A DNA stretch of 64,000 bases. Source: Roseovarius nubinhibens ISM (GTDB taxonomy: Bacteria; Pseudomonadota; Alphaproteobacteria; Rhodobacterales; Rhodobacteraceae). The stretch covers positions 3,340,602-3,404,601 of the forward strand of contig NZ_CH724156.1 of assembly GCF_000152625.1 (NCBI RefSeq), written 5' to 3'. Positions 35,533 through 45,285 of this stretch are shown one piece after another. The notes below the pieces were generated by a model. That model ran no database searches. It was given only the letters and a program-made list of their open reading frames with translations, and was not told where the DNA came from. A program made the position numbers and the translations under genes. Each line of letters begins with the position of its first letter. Within the stretch, counting starts at the first letter, position 1.

Positions 35533-36261
35533 TCACGCCTCGAACATATCGCCCTGATCCTCGGCCGCGATCCCGGCCCCGTCATCCTCGTCATCCTCGC
35601 CATCCGGCAGCCCCGGCATCGACGACGGCGGCGGACGGTTGTCGAGAAGCCCCGCCGCCCGCAGCTCCTTGAGCCCCGGCAGATCGCGCGCACTCTCGAG
35701 CCCGAAATGCGCCAGAAAATCCTGCGTCACCACAAAGGTGATCGGCCGCCCCGGTGTCATCTTGCGCCGCCCGAACCGGATCCATTCCATCTCGAGCAAC
35801 TGATCAATCGTGCCCCGGCTCACCGACACGCCGCGGATCTCTTCGATCTCGGCGCGGGTCACCGGCTGATGATAGGCGATGATCGCCAGCGTCTCGATCG
35901 CCGCCCGGCTGAGCTTGCGGGTCTCCACCGTCTCGCGCTGCATGAGAAAGCCGAGATCGGGTGCGGTGCGAAACACCCAGGCATCGCCGACCTTGGCCAG
36001 CGCCACCCCCCGCCCCTCATAGCGTTTCTTGAGATAGACCAGCGCCTCCGCCGCGTCGCTGCCATGGGGCATCCGCGCGTTGAGCTCGTTCACCGTCACC
36101 GGCTCGGCGCTGGCAAACAAAATGGCCTCGACCATGCGCTCCTGTTCCGCGATGGGCGGCGCTTCAAAGAGGCTCTCGCCCCGCGCCTCCTCTTCTGTGC
36201 CCGCGTCCTCGGGCGACAGGGTGGCCTCGCTCTGGTCGTCCTGCGGACCTGTCTCGCTCAT
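35533..36261 (-). CDS. scpB: segregation and condensation protein B
   Basis: 242 residues, with two winged-helix domains joined head to tail: MVEAILFASAEPVTVNELNARMP and ETVETRKLSRAAIETLAIIAYHQPVTRAEIEEIRGVSV. ScpB binds ScpA and the SMC ATPase to compact and separate chromosomes. The N- and C-terminal tails are acidic. Its ATG overlaps the scpA stop by four bases (ATGA). Confidence 0.94.
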   Translation of the reverse strand: MSETGPQDDQSEATLSPEDAGTEEEARGESLFEAPPIAEQERMVEAILFASAEPVTVNELNARMPHGSDAAEALVYLKKRYEGRGVALAKVGDAWVFRTAPDLGFLMQRETVETRKLSRAAIETLAIIAYHQPVTRAEIEEIRGVSVSRGTIDQLLEMEWIRFGRRKMTPGRPITFVVTQDFLAHFGLESARDLPGLKELRAAGLLDNRPPPSSMPGLPDGEDDEDDGAGIAAEDQGDMFEA

Positions 36262-37067
36262 CTTCCGTCCTCTTCCTTCCGCCGCCGCACCTGGATCGGC
36301 GCAAAGACCTCGGATTGCTTGATCTCGAGCTTGCCCTCCTTGGCCAGCTCAAGCGCCGCCGCAAAGGTCGAGGCGGTGGCCGACCGCCGCTTGGCGGGAT
36401 CGGTGCCAAACCCTTTGGGCATATAGCTCGAAATATCCATCCAGTCGCCGGCAAAGCCGATCAGGCTGCGCATCCGCTCGAGCGCCTCTTCGAGCGAAAA
36501 GATCGACTCGCGGTCGAGCGCATAGGGCCGAAACTCGTCCTTGGTCCTGATCCGCGCATAGCCCTGCATGAGATCGAGAAGCGTCGCGGTATAGGTCACC
36601 TTGCGCACCCGCTCCATCGTCTCGGGAATGCCGCGCGCAAAGAAGTCCCGCCCGAGCCGCGACCGCGCCATGAGCCGCGCCGCCACATCGCGCATCGCCT
36701 GCAGCCGCTCGAGCTGAAACGCCAGATGCGCTGCAAGCTCTTCGCCCGACGGGCCATCCTCCGACGGATCGGGCGGCAGCAGAAGCCGCGATTTGAGAAA
36801 GGCGAGCCAGGCCGCCATCACCAGATAATCCGCCGCCAGCTCGATCCGCAGCTCGCGCGCCTTTTCAACGAATTTGAGATATTGCTCGGCCAGCTGCAGG
36901 ATCGAGATCTTGCGCAGATCGACCTTCTGCGTCCGGCTCAGCGTCAGCAGCAGGTCGAGCGGCCCTTCATACCCGTCCACATCGACGATAAGCGCCTCTG
37001 CCGCCACCCGTTCGGCAACGCGGCTGCGCTCATCCTGTTCGATCTCGTGAAAGAGGTTGTCGGACAC
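36258..37067 (-). CDS. scpA: segregation and condensation protein A (kleisin)
   Basis: 269 residues with the kleisin features: VDGYEGPLDLLLTLSRTQKVDLRKISILQLAEQYLKFVE near the N-terminus, YLVMAAWLAFLKSRLLLPP, and a C-terminal winged helix ending FAAALELAKEGKLEIKQSEVFAPI that binds the SMC head. The frame opens with GTG at 37067, 24 bases behind the nagZ stop, and no better start is seen. Followed by scpB with ATGA overlap. Confidence 0.94.
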   Translation of the reverse strand: MSDNLFHEIEQDERSRVAERVAAEALIVDVDGYEGPLDLLLTLSRTQKVDLRKISILQLAEQYLKFVEKARELRIELAADYLVMAAWLAFLKSRLLLPPDPSEDGPSGEELAAHLAFQLERLQAMRDVAARLMARSRLGRDFFARGIPETMERVRKVTYTATLLDLMQGYARIRTKDEFRPYALDRESIFSLEEALERMRSLIGFAGDWMDISSYMPKGFGTDPAKRRSATASTFAAALELAKEGKLEIKQSEVFAPIQVRRRKEEDGR

Positions 37068-37091
37068 GTCTGGCGACTTGGCCTCCCGGCG

Positions 37092-38081
37092 CTACTGCAA
37101 TTCTGCCAGCTTGGCCTTCAGGGCGCGAATGTCAACCTCGCAGGCCACCTGCCGCCGTGCCATCGCCGCCTCGGCCCGGGCCTGCGCCGCCGGGCTCATC
37201 CGCCCCGAGGCCTCGGCCACGATCGCCCGCGTCGCCAGATCGGCATTGCACAAGAGCACCACGTCACAGCCCGCCTTGAGCGAGGCGCGCGAAATCTCCT
37301 CGGGCGTGCCGTTCAGGGCCTTCATGCTGATGTCATCGGTCATCAAAAGCCCATCAAAGCCGATCTCGTCGCGGATCATCCCGATTACCTTGGGCGACAG
37401 GGTGGCGGGCAGATCATCCAGCGCCTCATAGACCACATGCGCCGTCATCGCCATCGGCTGATCGGCGAGCCGCGCGAAAGGCGCGAAATCCACCGCCCGC
37501 AGATCCTCGGCACTGGCCGCCACGCGCGGCAGCTCGAGATGGCTGTCACAGCTCGCCCGGCCATGGCCCGGAATATGTTTGACCACCGGCAGAACCCCAC
37601 CGGCCAAAAGCCCTTCGGCCACCGCCGCGCCAATCTCGCCCACCGCATCCGGCGCATCGCCATAGCAGCGGTCGGTGAGAAACTCATGGGTCGCCTCGGC
37701 GATCACATCAACGAGCGGCGCACAATTGCTGTCGACGCCCAGCGCCCGCAGCTCTTCGGCCATGATCCGGTAGCGCAGGCGCATCGCCTCTGCCGCCTTC
37801 GGCCCGGCCCGGCGCACCTCGTCCAGAGGCGCGTCCCAGCCCGTCCAATGCGGCGGGCGCAGCCGCTGCACACGGCCGCCTTCCTGATCGATGGTGATGA
37901 CCGCGTCGCGCCCCACCGCCTCGCGCATCTCCGAAGTCAGCGCATGGACCTGCTCGGGCGTCTCGATATTGCGGCCAAAGAGGATAAACCCGAACGGGTC
38001 CGCCTCGCGAAAGAAGGCCTTTTCCTCGTGGCTGAGCTTGGTGCCGCTGGCATCGAGGATCGTCGCGCCGAACCGGCTCAC
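37092..38081 (-). CDS. nagZ: beta-N-acetylhexosaminidase
   Basis: 329 residues, glycoside hydrolase family 3. It cleaves GlcNAc from anhydromuropeptides in the cytoplasm during cell-wall recycling. The signature KHIPGHGRASCDSHLELP holds the catalytic His, and the nucleophile Asp is in LMTDDISMKAL. DQEGGRVQRLR binds the sugar. I place the start at the GTG at 38081 (protein beginning SRFGATILDASG after the initiator), because that codon overlaps the stop of the upstream gene as GTGA. The frame also allows a GTG seven codons earlier. Confidence 0.92.
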   Translation of the reverse strand: MSRFGATILDASGTKLSHEEKAFFREADPFGFILFGRNIETPEQVHALTSEMREAVGRDAVITIDQEGGRVQRLRPPHWTGWDAPLDEVRRAGPKAAEAMRLRYRIMAEELRALGVDSNCAPLVDVIAEATHEFLTDRCYGDAPDAVGEIGAAVAEGLLAGGVLPVVKHIPGHGRASCDSHLELPRVAASAEDLRAVDFAPFARLADQPMAMTAHVVYEALDDLPATLSPKVIGMIRDEIGFDGLLMTDDISMKALNGTPEEISRASLKAGCDVVLLCNADLATRAIVAEASGRMSPAAQARAEAAMARRQVACEVDIRALKAKLAELQ

Positions 38082-38998
38082 CGCGTCACCACCGGGATGC
38101 ACTCGGCCCGTTCCGCCACCAGCGCGGAACAGAACCGCCGCGCCTCGGCCAGATCATCGAACCCCATGGCGCGCAGGCGATAGAAGGTCCGCCCGCCGCT
38201 GGTCGCCTTCTGGATCACCCGGTTCTTGCCGTCGAGGTAATCGCCAAACCGCGCCTCGAGCCGCGCCCATTCCTCGCGGGCAATCGCCTCGCTCTTATAG
38301 GCGCCAAGCTGCGCCAGCCGCGTGCCCACCGGGATGCTCTCGGGATCGACACCCTGCGATCCGGCGGCGGTCGCCGCCACACCGGGCTCGGCCGAGGCCA
38401 CCTGCCGCAGCGCCGCAGGCCGCGCCAAGGGGCGCAGCGACCGGGCCAGCCCATCTGTCGCCAGCGCCGCCACAGGCTCTGCCTCTTCAGTCTCCACCGC
38501 GAGGCTCGCCGGTTGCAGCGTCTCAAGCGGCTCGGCGCCTTCGGCGAGGCTCTCGGCCAGCGCCAGAATTTCCGCCTCGCTCATGTCCTTGACGGATTTC
38601 GCCGGGGCCGCCGGCGTCGTGCGGACAACCGCCCCCGGCGCCGTGCCAGCCGGCACTTCTTCGAATGTCAGATCGAGCGGCTCGGGCGCCAGCACAAGCC
38701 GGTCCGCCGGCGCTGCCGCCGTACCCACTGCCGCCACATCATTGACCGACAGGCCCTGGTTGCGGGCCTGCTGGCCACCGGGATCTTCGGGCTGAATGCG
38801 CATCGGGCCTTTCGAGGCCTGAATGACCGGCACACCGCTGAGATCGCGGGTCATCATATTGACGCCCCAGACCACCATACCGACAACCAACCCAAGCGAG
38901 AGGGCCGCGCCCACCAGATAGGTTGCTTTTTCCAGAGGATGTCCCGGGTGCTGCTCCGGGGTCGCGGCCATCGGCCGCGGCGCCTGCATCTGTGCCAT
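38078..38998 (-). CDS. SPOR-domain membrane protein
   Basis: 306 residues. A short cytoplasmic head is followed by one membrane helix (ATYLVGAALSLGLVVGMVVWGVNMM, about residues 25-49), a long Pro/Ala/Glu-rich periplasmic linker, and a C-terminal SPOR domain (IPVGTRLAQLGAYKSEAIAREEWARLEARFGDYLDG to the end). SPOR domains bind denuded glycan strands at the division septum. The ATG at 38998 follows AAGAGGCGAG, and an ATG 30 bases upstream is less likely. Lies between argS and nagZ, the usual place in this family of bacteria. Overlaps nagZ by four bases. Confidence 0.88.
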   Translation of the reverse strand: MAQMQAPRPMAATPEQHPGHPLEKATYLVGAALSLGLVVGMVVWGVNMMTRDLSGVPVIQASKGPMRIQPEDPGGQQARNQGLSVNDVAAVGTAAAPADRLVLAPEPLDLTFEEVPAGTAPGAVVRTTPAAPAKSVKDMSEAEILALAESLAEGAEPLETLQPASLAVETEEAEPVAALATDGLARSLRPLARPAALRQVASAEPGVAATAAGSQGVDPESIPVGTRLAQLGAYKSEAIAREEWARLEARFGDYLDGKNRVIQKATSGGRTFYRLRAMGFDDLAEARRFCSALVAERAECIPVVTR

Positions 38999-39077
38999 GT
39001 CTCGCCTCTTGTTTTCCCGACGATACATGGCCGCCGGGACGTTTCCGCCTCACGCCCCGGCGATTGTGCAGGATGTC

Positions 39078-40823
39078 TTAGCGCATCTCTTCCACCGGAG
39101 TTACGCCCAGAATACCAAGCCCGGCCGAAATAACAACGGTCGCCGCCCGCGCCAGCGCGATTTTTGCCTGTGATGTGGCCGCATCGCCCTCTTGCAGGAA
39201 GCGAAGCCCCGGCTCGTCATGGCCCCGGTTCCACAGCGCATGCAGATCGCTGGCCAGATCATAGAGGTAGAAGGCCACGCGATGCGGCTCATTGGTGCGC
39301 CCGGCAATCTCGACGAGGCGCGGCCATTCGGCGATCTTGCGCGCCAGCGTGAGCTCGGCCTCATGGCTCAGGATCGACAGATCGGCCTTGGCCAGCGTCG
39401 CATCATCGGCGGCAATCCCCGCCTCCGCCGCCTTACGCAGCACCGACGACACCCGCGCATTGGCATATTGCACGTAAAACACCGGGTTGTCCTTGGACTG
39501 CTCGACCACCTTATCGAAATCGAAATCGAGCGGCGCATCGTTCTTGCGGGTGAGCATATGGAACCGCGTCACATCCGCGCCGACCATATCCACCACGTCG
39601 CGCAGCGTGACAAAGGTGCCCGCCCGTTTCGACATCTTGAACGGCTCGCCATTCTTGTAGAGCTTGACCAGCTGGCACAGCTTGATGTCGAGCGGCACCC
39701 GCCCGTCCGAGAGCGCCGACACCGCCGCCTTCATCCGTTTGACATAGCCGCCATGATCGGCCCCGAACACGTCGATCAGCGCGTCAAAGCCACGGCTCAC
39801 CTTGTCATAGTGATAGGCGATATCGGGCGCGAAATAGGTCCAGGCCCCGTCGGATTTCTTGACCGGCCGGTCTACATCGTCACCATGCTCAGTGCTCTTA
39901 AAGAGCGTCTGCTCGCGCGGCTCCCAATCCTCGGGCTTCTTGCCCTTCGGCGGCTCGAGAACCCCTTCATAGATGAGCCCCTTGCTCTCGAGCTCGGCCA
40001 ACGCCGCCTCGATGCGGCCCGTGCCATAGAGCGACTTTTCGGAATAGAACTCGTCCATCTCGACGCCGAGCGATTTGAGATCCTCACGAATGAGCCCCAT
40101 CATCTTCTCGGTGGCAAACTCGCGCACCTTCTCGAGCCAGACCTCCTCGGGCTGACCGACATAGGCATCGCCCACCTCGGATTTGAGCGCCTCGCCCACC
40201 GGAATGAGGTAATCGCCGGGATAGGTGCCATCTTCAAAGGCGACCTCCTGCCCATGCGCCTCGAGATAGCGCAGATAGACCGACCGCGCGAGCACATCAA
40301 CCTGCGCCCCGCCATCATTGATGTAATATTCGCGCGTCACCTCATGGCCGGTGAAATCGAGAAGGCTCGCCAGCGCATCACCAAAGACCGCGCCCCGCGT
40401 GTGCCCCACATGCAGCGGCCCGGTCGGGTTGGCGCTGACATATTCCACATTGACCTTGCGCCCCTGCCCCATGGTCGAGCGGCCAAAATCCGGCCCCGCC
40501 GCGAGCACCGCGCGCAGCACCTCATGCCATTGCCCCGGCGCCAGCCGCAGGTTGAGAAACCCCGGCCCCGCCACTTCGGCACTCGCGATGCGCGGGTCGT
40601 CGGCCAAACGCGCCGCCAGATCCTCGGCAATGTCGCGCGGCTTGAGCCCGGCAGGCTTGGCCAGCACCATCGCGGCATTGGTCGCCATGTCCCCATGCAG
40701 CGGATCGCGCGGCGGCTCGACCGCCACGTTGGACAGGTCCAGCCCTGCAGGCAGGGTATCGGCGTCCATCATCGCCTCGAGCGCGGCAATCACGGTGCCG
40801 CGGATTTCGGTGAACAGGTTCAT
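39078..40823 (-). CDS. argS: arginyl-tRNA synthetase
   Basis: 581 residues, class I. The N-terminal additional domain ([20 protein letters not shown]) recognises the tRNA D loop. The HIGH motif is HVGH at 138-141 in [20 protein letters not shown], and the KMSKS-equivalent region is [18 protein letters not shown]. The anticodon-binding DALR domain ends in [13 protein letters not shown], the family C-terminus. Follows the antiporter gene by 54 bases and leads the SPOR-nagZ-scpAB run. Confidence 0.97.
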   Translation of the reverse strand: MNLFTEIRGTVIAALEAMMDADTLPAGLDLSNVAVEPPRDPLHGDMATNAAMVLAKPAGLKPRDIAEDLAARLADDPRIASAEVAGPGFLNLRLAPGQWHEVLRAVLAAGPDFGRSTMGQGRKVNVEYVSANPTGPLHVGHTRGAVFGDALASLLDFTGHEVTREYYINDGGAQVDVLARSVYLRYLEAHGQEVAFEDGTYPGDYLIPVGEALKSEVGDAYVGQPEEVWLEKVREFATEKMMGLIREDLKSLGVEMDEFYSEKSLYGTGRIEAALAELESKGLIYEGVLEPPKGKKPEDWEPREQTLFKSTEHGDDVDRPVKKSDGAWTYFAPDIAYHYDKVSRGFDALIDVFGADHGGYVKRMKAAVSALSDGRVPLDIKLCQLVKLYKNGEPFKMSKRAGTFVTLRDVVDMVGADVTRFHMLTRKNDAPLDFDFDKVVEQSKDNPVFYVQYANARVSSVLRKAAEAGIAADDATLAKADLSILSHEAELTLARKIAEWPRLVEIAGRTNEPHRVAFYLYDLASDLHALWNRGHDEPGLRFLQEGDAATSQAKIALARAATVVISAGLGILGVTPVEEMR

Positions 40824-40877
40824 ATCTCTTGCGCCTCTTTGATCATCGCGCCGGGTTTACCACTGCCACCGCCCGCG

Positions 40878-42776
40878 TCAATCGGATGATGGCTTGACCG
40901 CGTCTGCCGGTGTCGGCTCTGCCGGGGCCTCTGATGCCTCCTCGGACGCTGCGTCGGACGCCTCCTCGGCCATCGGCGCGAAATAAACGAGATGCCAGCC
41001 CGCCGTGCCATTGGGCTCCATCTCTTCCGCGATGAGCCGAATATCACGCCCCGGCTTGACCTCGGCCAAGACCACCGCATCAGGGTTCGCCGCCCGCCAG
41101 CTCTCCAGATCGGGGCCGTCGTCGAGACCCCATTCGAGAACTTGCACCTCCCAGCCCTCGCCCATCCGCCGGCCAATCTCGAGATAGCTCAGCCCGTCGC
41201 AATAGCTCCGCCCACCGAGCGTCACCGGCATCGCATGCCGCCGCTGCTCCTGTTTCGCGGGTTTGAGCTGATAGACATTCTCATGGCCGAACTCCGGCGC
41301 GAGATCGGTGGTGATCAGCGTGTTGAGCGCGTCATTGTCGCTGAGCGCCACGATCCGCCCATAGCTGATGAACTCGACCCCATGCTCCGCCGCCTCCGAC
41401 AGGATGTTGCCGACGAAAATCGGCAGCCCCGCCTCGCGCACACTGCGCAGCCGCGTGCGATTGCTGTCCGCCACCAGAACCGGCACCTCGAGCCGCTTGA
41501 GCGCCAGCCCGAAAGAGGCCGCAAACCGCGACCCCCCGGCGATGAGCACCCCGGGCACCTGCGCCGCGCTGAGCCCAAGCGCGCGGGCCATCGGCGACAT
41601 GGTGAACCCGTGCAGGATCACCGTCGCCGCCACCAGCGCAAAGGCAATCGGCGTGAGCCGCGCCGCATCCTCGACCCCGTCGGCATAGAGACGCTGGGCA
41701 AACAGCCCCGCCACCGCCACCAGAACCACGCCGCGCGGCCCGGTGAACCCGACCAAGAGCCGCTCGTTCATCGGCAGCTTGGTCCCGAGAAACGACACCA
41801 GCACCGTCGCCGGCCGCACCACCAGAATGACCACCACCACAAAGGCCCCGGTCCGCCAATCGAGCGCCATCAGCGTCTCGGGCTTGAGCGAGGCGGCGAG
41901 CACCACGAAAACGCCCGACACAAGAAGGATCGTCGCATGTTCCTTGAACCGACGCAGCTCGTCATAGCTCGGCAGCTCGGCATTGGCGATCCAGAGCCCC
42001 ATCACCGTCACCGCCAAAAGACCGCTCTCATGCAGCATCCCATCAGAGAGCGCAAAAACCCCGAGCACCATGGCAAACAGCAGCGGCACTTTCATATATT
42101 GCGGCACCAGCTCCCGGCGAAAGGCCCGCACCACGCCCCAGCCCCCGGCAATGCCAAGCGCAGTGGCGAGCGAAATGCCCAACACCAGATCGAGCACCGC
42201 ATCGCCCATGGTCTCGGTCGCCCGCATCACGAGGATCATCTCAAAGGCCAGAACCGCCGCCAGCGCCCCGATGGGATCGTTGACAATCGCCTCCCAATGC
42301 AAGAGCTGCGCCGGCCTTCGCGGCAACCGCGCCTGCCGCAGAAGCGGCGCGATCACCGTAGGCCCGGTGACAATCATGATGCCGCCGAACACCAGCGACG
42401 CCTCCCAGCTGAGCCCCGCCACATAGCGCAGCGCCAAGGTCGACAGAAGCCAGCCCAAAGGCGCGCCCACCACCACCAGCCGCCGCACGCCTTCGGCGGC
42501 ACTGCGCAGATGGTGGAAATTGAGGGTAAGACCGCCTTCGAAGAGGATGATCGCCACCGCGATGGAAATCATCGGCTGCATCAGCGGCCCGATATCGCGC
42601 CCCGGATCGAACAGACCGAGCAAAGGCCCGATTACCAGACCGGCCCCGAGCATCAGCACAATGGCCGGCATCCTGAGCCGCCAGGCGAGCCATTGCGCCC
42701 CCACCCCGATGCCCCCGACCAGGGCAAAGGCCATCACCGGGCTGAGCCCCTCGGCCACCGCTGTCTCTACCGCCAT
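40878..42776 (-). CDS. CPA1-type cation:proton antiporter with C-terminal RCK/TrkA-N-like domain
   Basis: 632 residues. The first 390 or so form a Na+/H+ exchanger membrane domain of about 12 helices, with the signature ISIAVAIILFEGGLTLNF and the ion-site EAIVNDPIGALAAV. About residues 400-510 look like a Rossmann nucleotide-binding RCK domain: GVLIAGGSRFAASFGLALKRLEVPVLVADSN, then IFVGNILSEAAEHGVEF and RIVALSDNDALNTL. A further 100 residues end in an acidic Ala/Glu/Pro tail. Which ion is exchanged and which nucleotide gates it are unknown. It overlaps the dgt stop by ten bases and separates dgt from argS. Confidence 0.85.
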   Translation of the reverse strand: MAVETAVAEGLSPVMAFALVGGIGVGAQWLAWRLRMPAIVLMLGAGLVIGPLLGLFDPGRDIGPLMQPMISIAVAIILFEGGLTLNFHHLRSAAEGVRRLVVVGAPLGWLLSTLALRYVAGLSWEASLVFGGIMIVTGPTVIAPLLRQARLPRRPAQLLHWEAIVNDPIGALAAVLAFEMILVMRATETMGDAVLDLVLGISLATALGIAGGWGVVRAFRRELVPQYMKVPLLFAMVLGVFALSDGMLHESGLLAVTVMGLWIANAELPSYDELRRFKEHATILLVSGVFVVLAASLKPETLMALDWRTGAFVVVVILVVRPATVLVSFLGTKLPMNERLLVGFTGPRGVVLVAVAGLFAQRLYADGVEDAARLTPIAFALVAATVILHGFTMSPMARALGLSAAQVPGVLIAGGSRFAASFGLALKRLEVPVLVADSNRTRLRSVREAGLPIFVGNILSEAAEHGVEFISYGRIVALSDNDALNTLITTDLAPEFGHENVYQLKPAKQEQRRHAMPVTLGGRSYCDGLSYLEIGRRMGEGWEVQVLEWGLDDGPDLESWRAANPDAVVLAEVKPGRDIRLIAEEMEPNGTAGWHLVYFAPMAEEASDAASEEASEAPAEPTPADAVKPSSD

Positions 42777-43933
42777 GCGCGTTCCTCGTTACCTGTGCCC
42801 CCAAAGAACCGTGCATGGCTTTGGTAGGCATACCTGTCTGTCATTCCTGCGATATAATCGGCCACCAGACGTGCCATCGCGGTCTCATCCTTGGCCCGCG
42901 CCACATCTTCCTGCCAGTCCTTCGGAAGGAACTCGTTGCGCTCCATATAGAACGGAAACAGGTCCTCGACCACTTTCGTGACCTCCGCCCGCATCACCAT
43001 GACGCTCGGCGCGCGGTACATCCGGGTGAAGAGAAACTTGCGGATCACCTGCAGCTCGGCCCAGAGATCTTGGGAAAACCGGATCACCGGCCGCCCGAGA
43101 TCGCGGATCTCCTGAGAACTCACAACACCCGACTGGCTGAGCGTGGCGCGCGACGTCTCGATCACATCGCCAACCATGACACCAAACACCCGGCGCAGCG
43201 CCTCATGCCGCCGCCGCACCCGGCCCAAGCCCGGATAGGCCGCATCCACCTCGCGGAAACACGGCCCCACGATGGGCAGCTCCAAGAGCTCCTCTTCGGT
43301 AAAGAGCTTGGCGCGCAACCCATCATGCAGATCGTGATTGTTATAGGCGATGTCATCGGCCAGCGCCGCCACCTGCGCCTCGGCGCTCGCATGGGTGTGC
43401 AGCTCGAGATCATGGCGCGCATCATATTCCGCCAGCGCATAGGGCAGATCGCCGAGCACCGGGCCATTGTGCTTGGCAATCCCCTCCAGCGTCTCCCAGG
43501 TGAGGTTGAGCCCGTCGAACTCTGCATAATGCCGCTCGAGCGAGGTCACGATGCGCACCGCCTGCGCATTATGGTCGAACCCGCCATAGGGCTGCATCAA
43601 GGCGTCGAGCGCATCCTCGCCGGTATGCCCAAAGGGCGTGTGACCCAGATCATGCGCCAGCGCCACCGCCTCGGTCAGCTCGGCATTGAGGCCCAGCGCG
43701 CCGGAGATTGTCCGCGCCACCTGCGCCACCTCGATCGAATGGGTGAGCCGCGTGCGGAAATAATCGCCCTCATGTTCGACAAAGACCTGCGTCTTGTGTT
43801 TGAGCCTGCGAAAGGCGCTCGAATGAATGATCCGGTCCCGATCCCGCTGAAAACACGAGCGAAACGCGCTCTCCTCCTCGGGCACAAGACGCCCGCGCGC
43901 GGCCATCGGCTGTGCCGCATAGACTGCCGTCAT
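42767..43933 (-). CDS. dgt: deoxyguanosinetriphosphate triphosphohydrolase-like protein
   Basis: 388 residues, HD-domain dNTPase. It removes triphosphate from dNTPs, regulating nucleotide pools. Metal ligands are His65 (RLTHSIEVAQ) and the His94-Asp95 pair (ALAHDLGHTPFGH), with a further Asp in ALADDIAYNNHD. IIHSSAFRRLKHKTQVF is typical of the alphaproteobacterial subgroup. The ATG at 43933 was preferred to a longer frame that runs into the erpA promoter region. Divergent from erpA. Its 3' end overlaps the antiporter start. Confidence 0.93.
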   Translation of the reverse strand: MTAVYAAQPMAARGRLVPEEESAFRSCFQRDRDRIIHSSAFRRLKHKTQVFVEHEGDYFRTRLTHSIEVAQVARTISGALGLNAELTEAVALAHDLGHTPFGHTGEDALDALMQPYGGFDHNAQAVRIVTSLERHYAEFDGLNLTWETLEGIAKHNGPVLGDLPYALAEYDARHDLELHTHASAEAQVAALADDIAYNNHDLHDGLRAKLFTEEELLELPIVGPCFREVDAAYPGLGRVRRRHEALRRVFGVMVGDVIETSRATLSQSGVVSSQEIRDLGRPVIRFSQDLWAELQVIRKFLFTRMYRAPSVMVMRAEVTKVVEDLFPFYMERNEFLPKDWQEDVARAKDETAMARLVADYIAGMTDRYAYQSHARFFGGTGNEERAWR

Positions 43934-44015
43934 CTTCTCATTGATCCTTGTCGCCCCGTTCTGCCCTTCATATATTGCAAAGCGACGGACAAACAAAGCT
44001 TACGGGCCGAAAACC

Positions 44016-44339
44016 ATGCAACTGCCTCCCAAAGTCACCGACCGCGCCTTTGAACGCCTCGCCGAGATCGGCGCCGGCGCCCAGGGTCAGGCCCTGCGCG
44101 TCGCGGTCGAAGGCGGCGGCTGTTCCGGCTTTCAATATGAGATCAAGCTCGACGCGCCCGAGGCCGATGACCTCGTGCTCGAGGGTCAGGGCGAACGGGT
44201 CGTGGTCGATGCCGTGTCGCTGCCCTTTCTCACTGGGGCGACCATCGACTTTACCGAGGAACTGATTGGCGCGCGGTTCATCATCGACAACCCCAACGCC
44301 AGCAGCTCCTGCGGCTGCGGCACGTCCTTCTCTATGTAA
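44016..44339 (+). CDS. erpA: iron-sulfur cluster insertion protein ErpA (A-type carrier)
   Basis: 107 residues. The three conserved cysteines of A-type carriers are Cys36 (GGGCSGFQY), Cys99 and Cys101 (SSCGCGTSF). The protein receives Fe-S clusters from the scaffold and hands them to targets. The ATG at 44016 gives the standard length. The divergent partner is dgt, an arrangement usual in Rhodobacterales. A short hairpin ACCCTA-TTAT-TAGGGT (44342-44357) directly follows the stop and may be a weak terminator. Confidence 0.94.
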   Translation: MQLPPKVTDRAFERLAEIGAGAQGQALRVAVEGGGCSGFQYEIKLDAPEADDLVLEGQGERVVVDAVSLPFLTGATIDFTEELIGARFIIDNPNASSSCGCGTSFSM

Positions 44340-44373
44340 TCACCCTATTATTAGGGTTTGATAAAGGTGCGCG

Positions 44374-45285
44374 TCATTCGGCGGGCACCGCACTGGCCTG
44401 TGCCGCGCGGCGCTGTGGCAGGCTCTGATCCCAGATGAGCCAACCGCCCGCCACCATGATGATCGCGGCCCCGATATAGACGGTGAGCGCCGGCATCTCG
44501 CCAAAGGCCACCGCGCCCAACAGCACCATCCAGACGAACTGCAGGTTCATCAGCGGCGTCACCACATAGGCCGGCATCATCCGAAACGCCGCCACCAACA
44601 CCCACCGCGCCCCAAAGAGCACCCCGGCATAGAGCATCGCCAGCGCCAGATCCCCAAACCCCATCGGCTGCCAGACGAACGGCAAGGCCGCGGCCATCAC
44701 CAGACCGAGGCCGAGATTGGGATAAAACACCTGCGCCAGAATATTGTCATCGCGCAGCCCGATATAGCGCGACGCCATCATCGACACACAGCCCAGAAGC
44801 ACCGCCGCCAGCGCCACCAGATGCCCCAGCCCGATATCGCTGAGCCCGGCGGGAAAAAGACACATCACCCCCACCGCGCCAAGGCCCAGCGCCGCCCAGG
44901 CCTGCGGCCGCACCGCCTCGCCCAGAACCGGCCCTGACAAGAGCGCCGTCACCAGAGGAATGAGCGCGATGAACAAAAACACCTCCGCAAAGGGCAAGAG
45001 CCGGAAGGCATAGTAAAATGCCACCGACCCGGCCACCGTCGCCGCCACCCGCAGCGCCATCGCACGCGGGCAATGGGTGCGCATCCCGCGCCTCGTCCCG
45101 CCGCGCCGATTGGCCCCATAGGCCAGCCCCGCCACCATCAGCCCCGACAGCGCGAAGAGCTGCGGCGCGGCATAGCCATGGGCAAAAAGCTTGGTGATCG
45201 CGTCGGCGCTCGAAATCAGCAAAGTATAGAGCGCGACCATCGCCACGCCGAGCGGCAGCGCGCTACGCAGCACCCCGGCGCTCAT
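44374..45285 (-). CDS. DMT-superfamily permease, last gene of the repeat-protein operon
   Basis: 303-residue inner-membrane protein with ten hydrophobic helices in two EamA repeats. LPFAEVFLFIALIPLVTALLSGPVLGE (end of repeat 1) and FGEMPALTVYIGAAIIMVAGG (end of repeat 2) match the family. EamA proteins move small metabolites, often outward. The ATG shares four bases (ATGA) with the stop of the 360-residue gene upstream, so the two are translationally coupled. In this operon an export role for a small product is conceivable, but the family is broad and the substrate is not readable. A longer in-frame extension overlaps the upstream gene and was not used. Confidence 0.85.
   Translation of the reverse strand: MSAGVLRSALPLGVAMVALYTLLISSADAITKLFAHGYAAPQLFALSGLMVAGLAYGANRRGGTRRGMRTHCPRAMALRVAATVAGSVAFYYAFRLLPFAEVFLFIALIPLVTALLSGPVLGEAVRPQAWAALGLGAVGVMCLFPAGLSDIGLGHLVALAAVLLGCVSMMASRYIGLRDDNILAQVFYPNLGLGLVMAAALPFVWQPMGFGDLALAMLYAGVLFGARWVLVAAFRMMPAYVVTPLMNLQFVWMVLLGAVAFGEMPALTVYIGAAIIMVAGGWLIWDQSLPQRRAAQASAVPAE

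Noticed and set aside
40992..42827. A 611-codon plus-strand frame opposite the antiporter
   Set aside because: Composition dominated by His, Arg and Pro, no ribosome site or domain, fully explained as antisense to a real gene.
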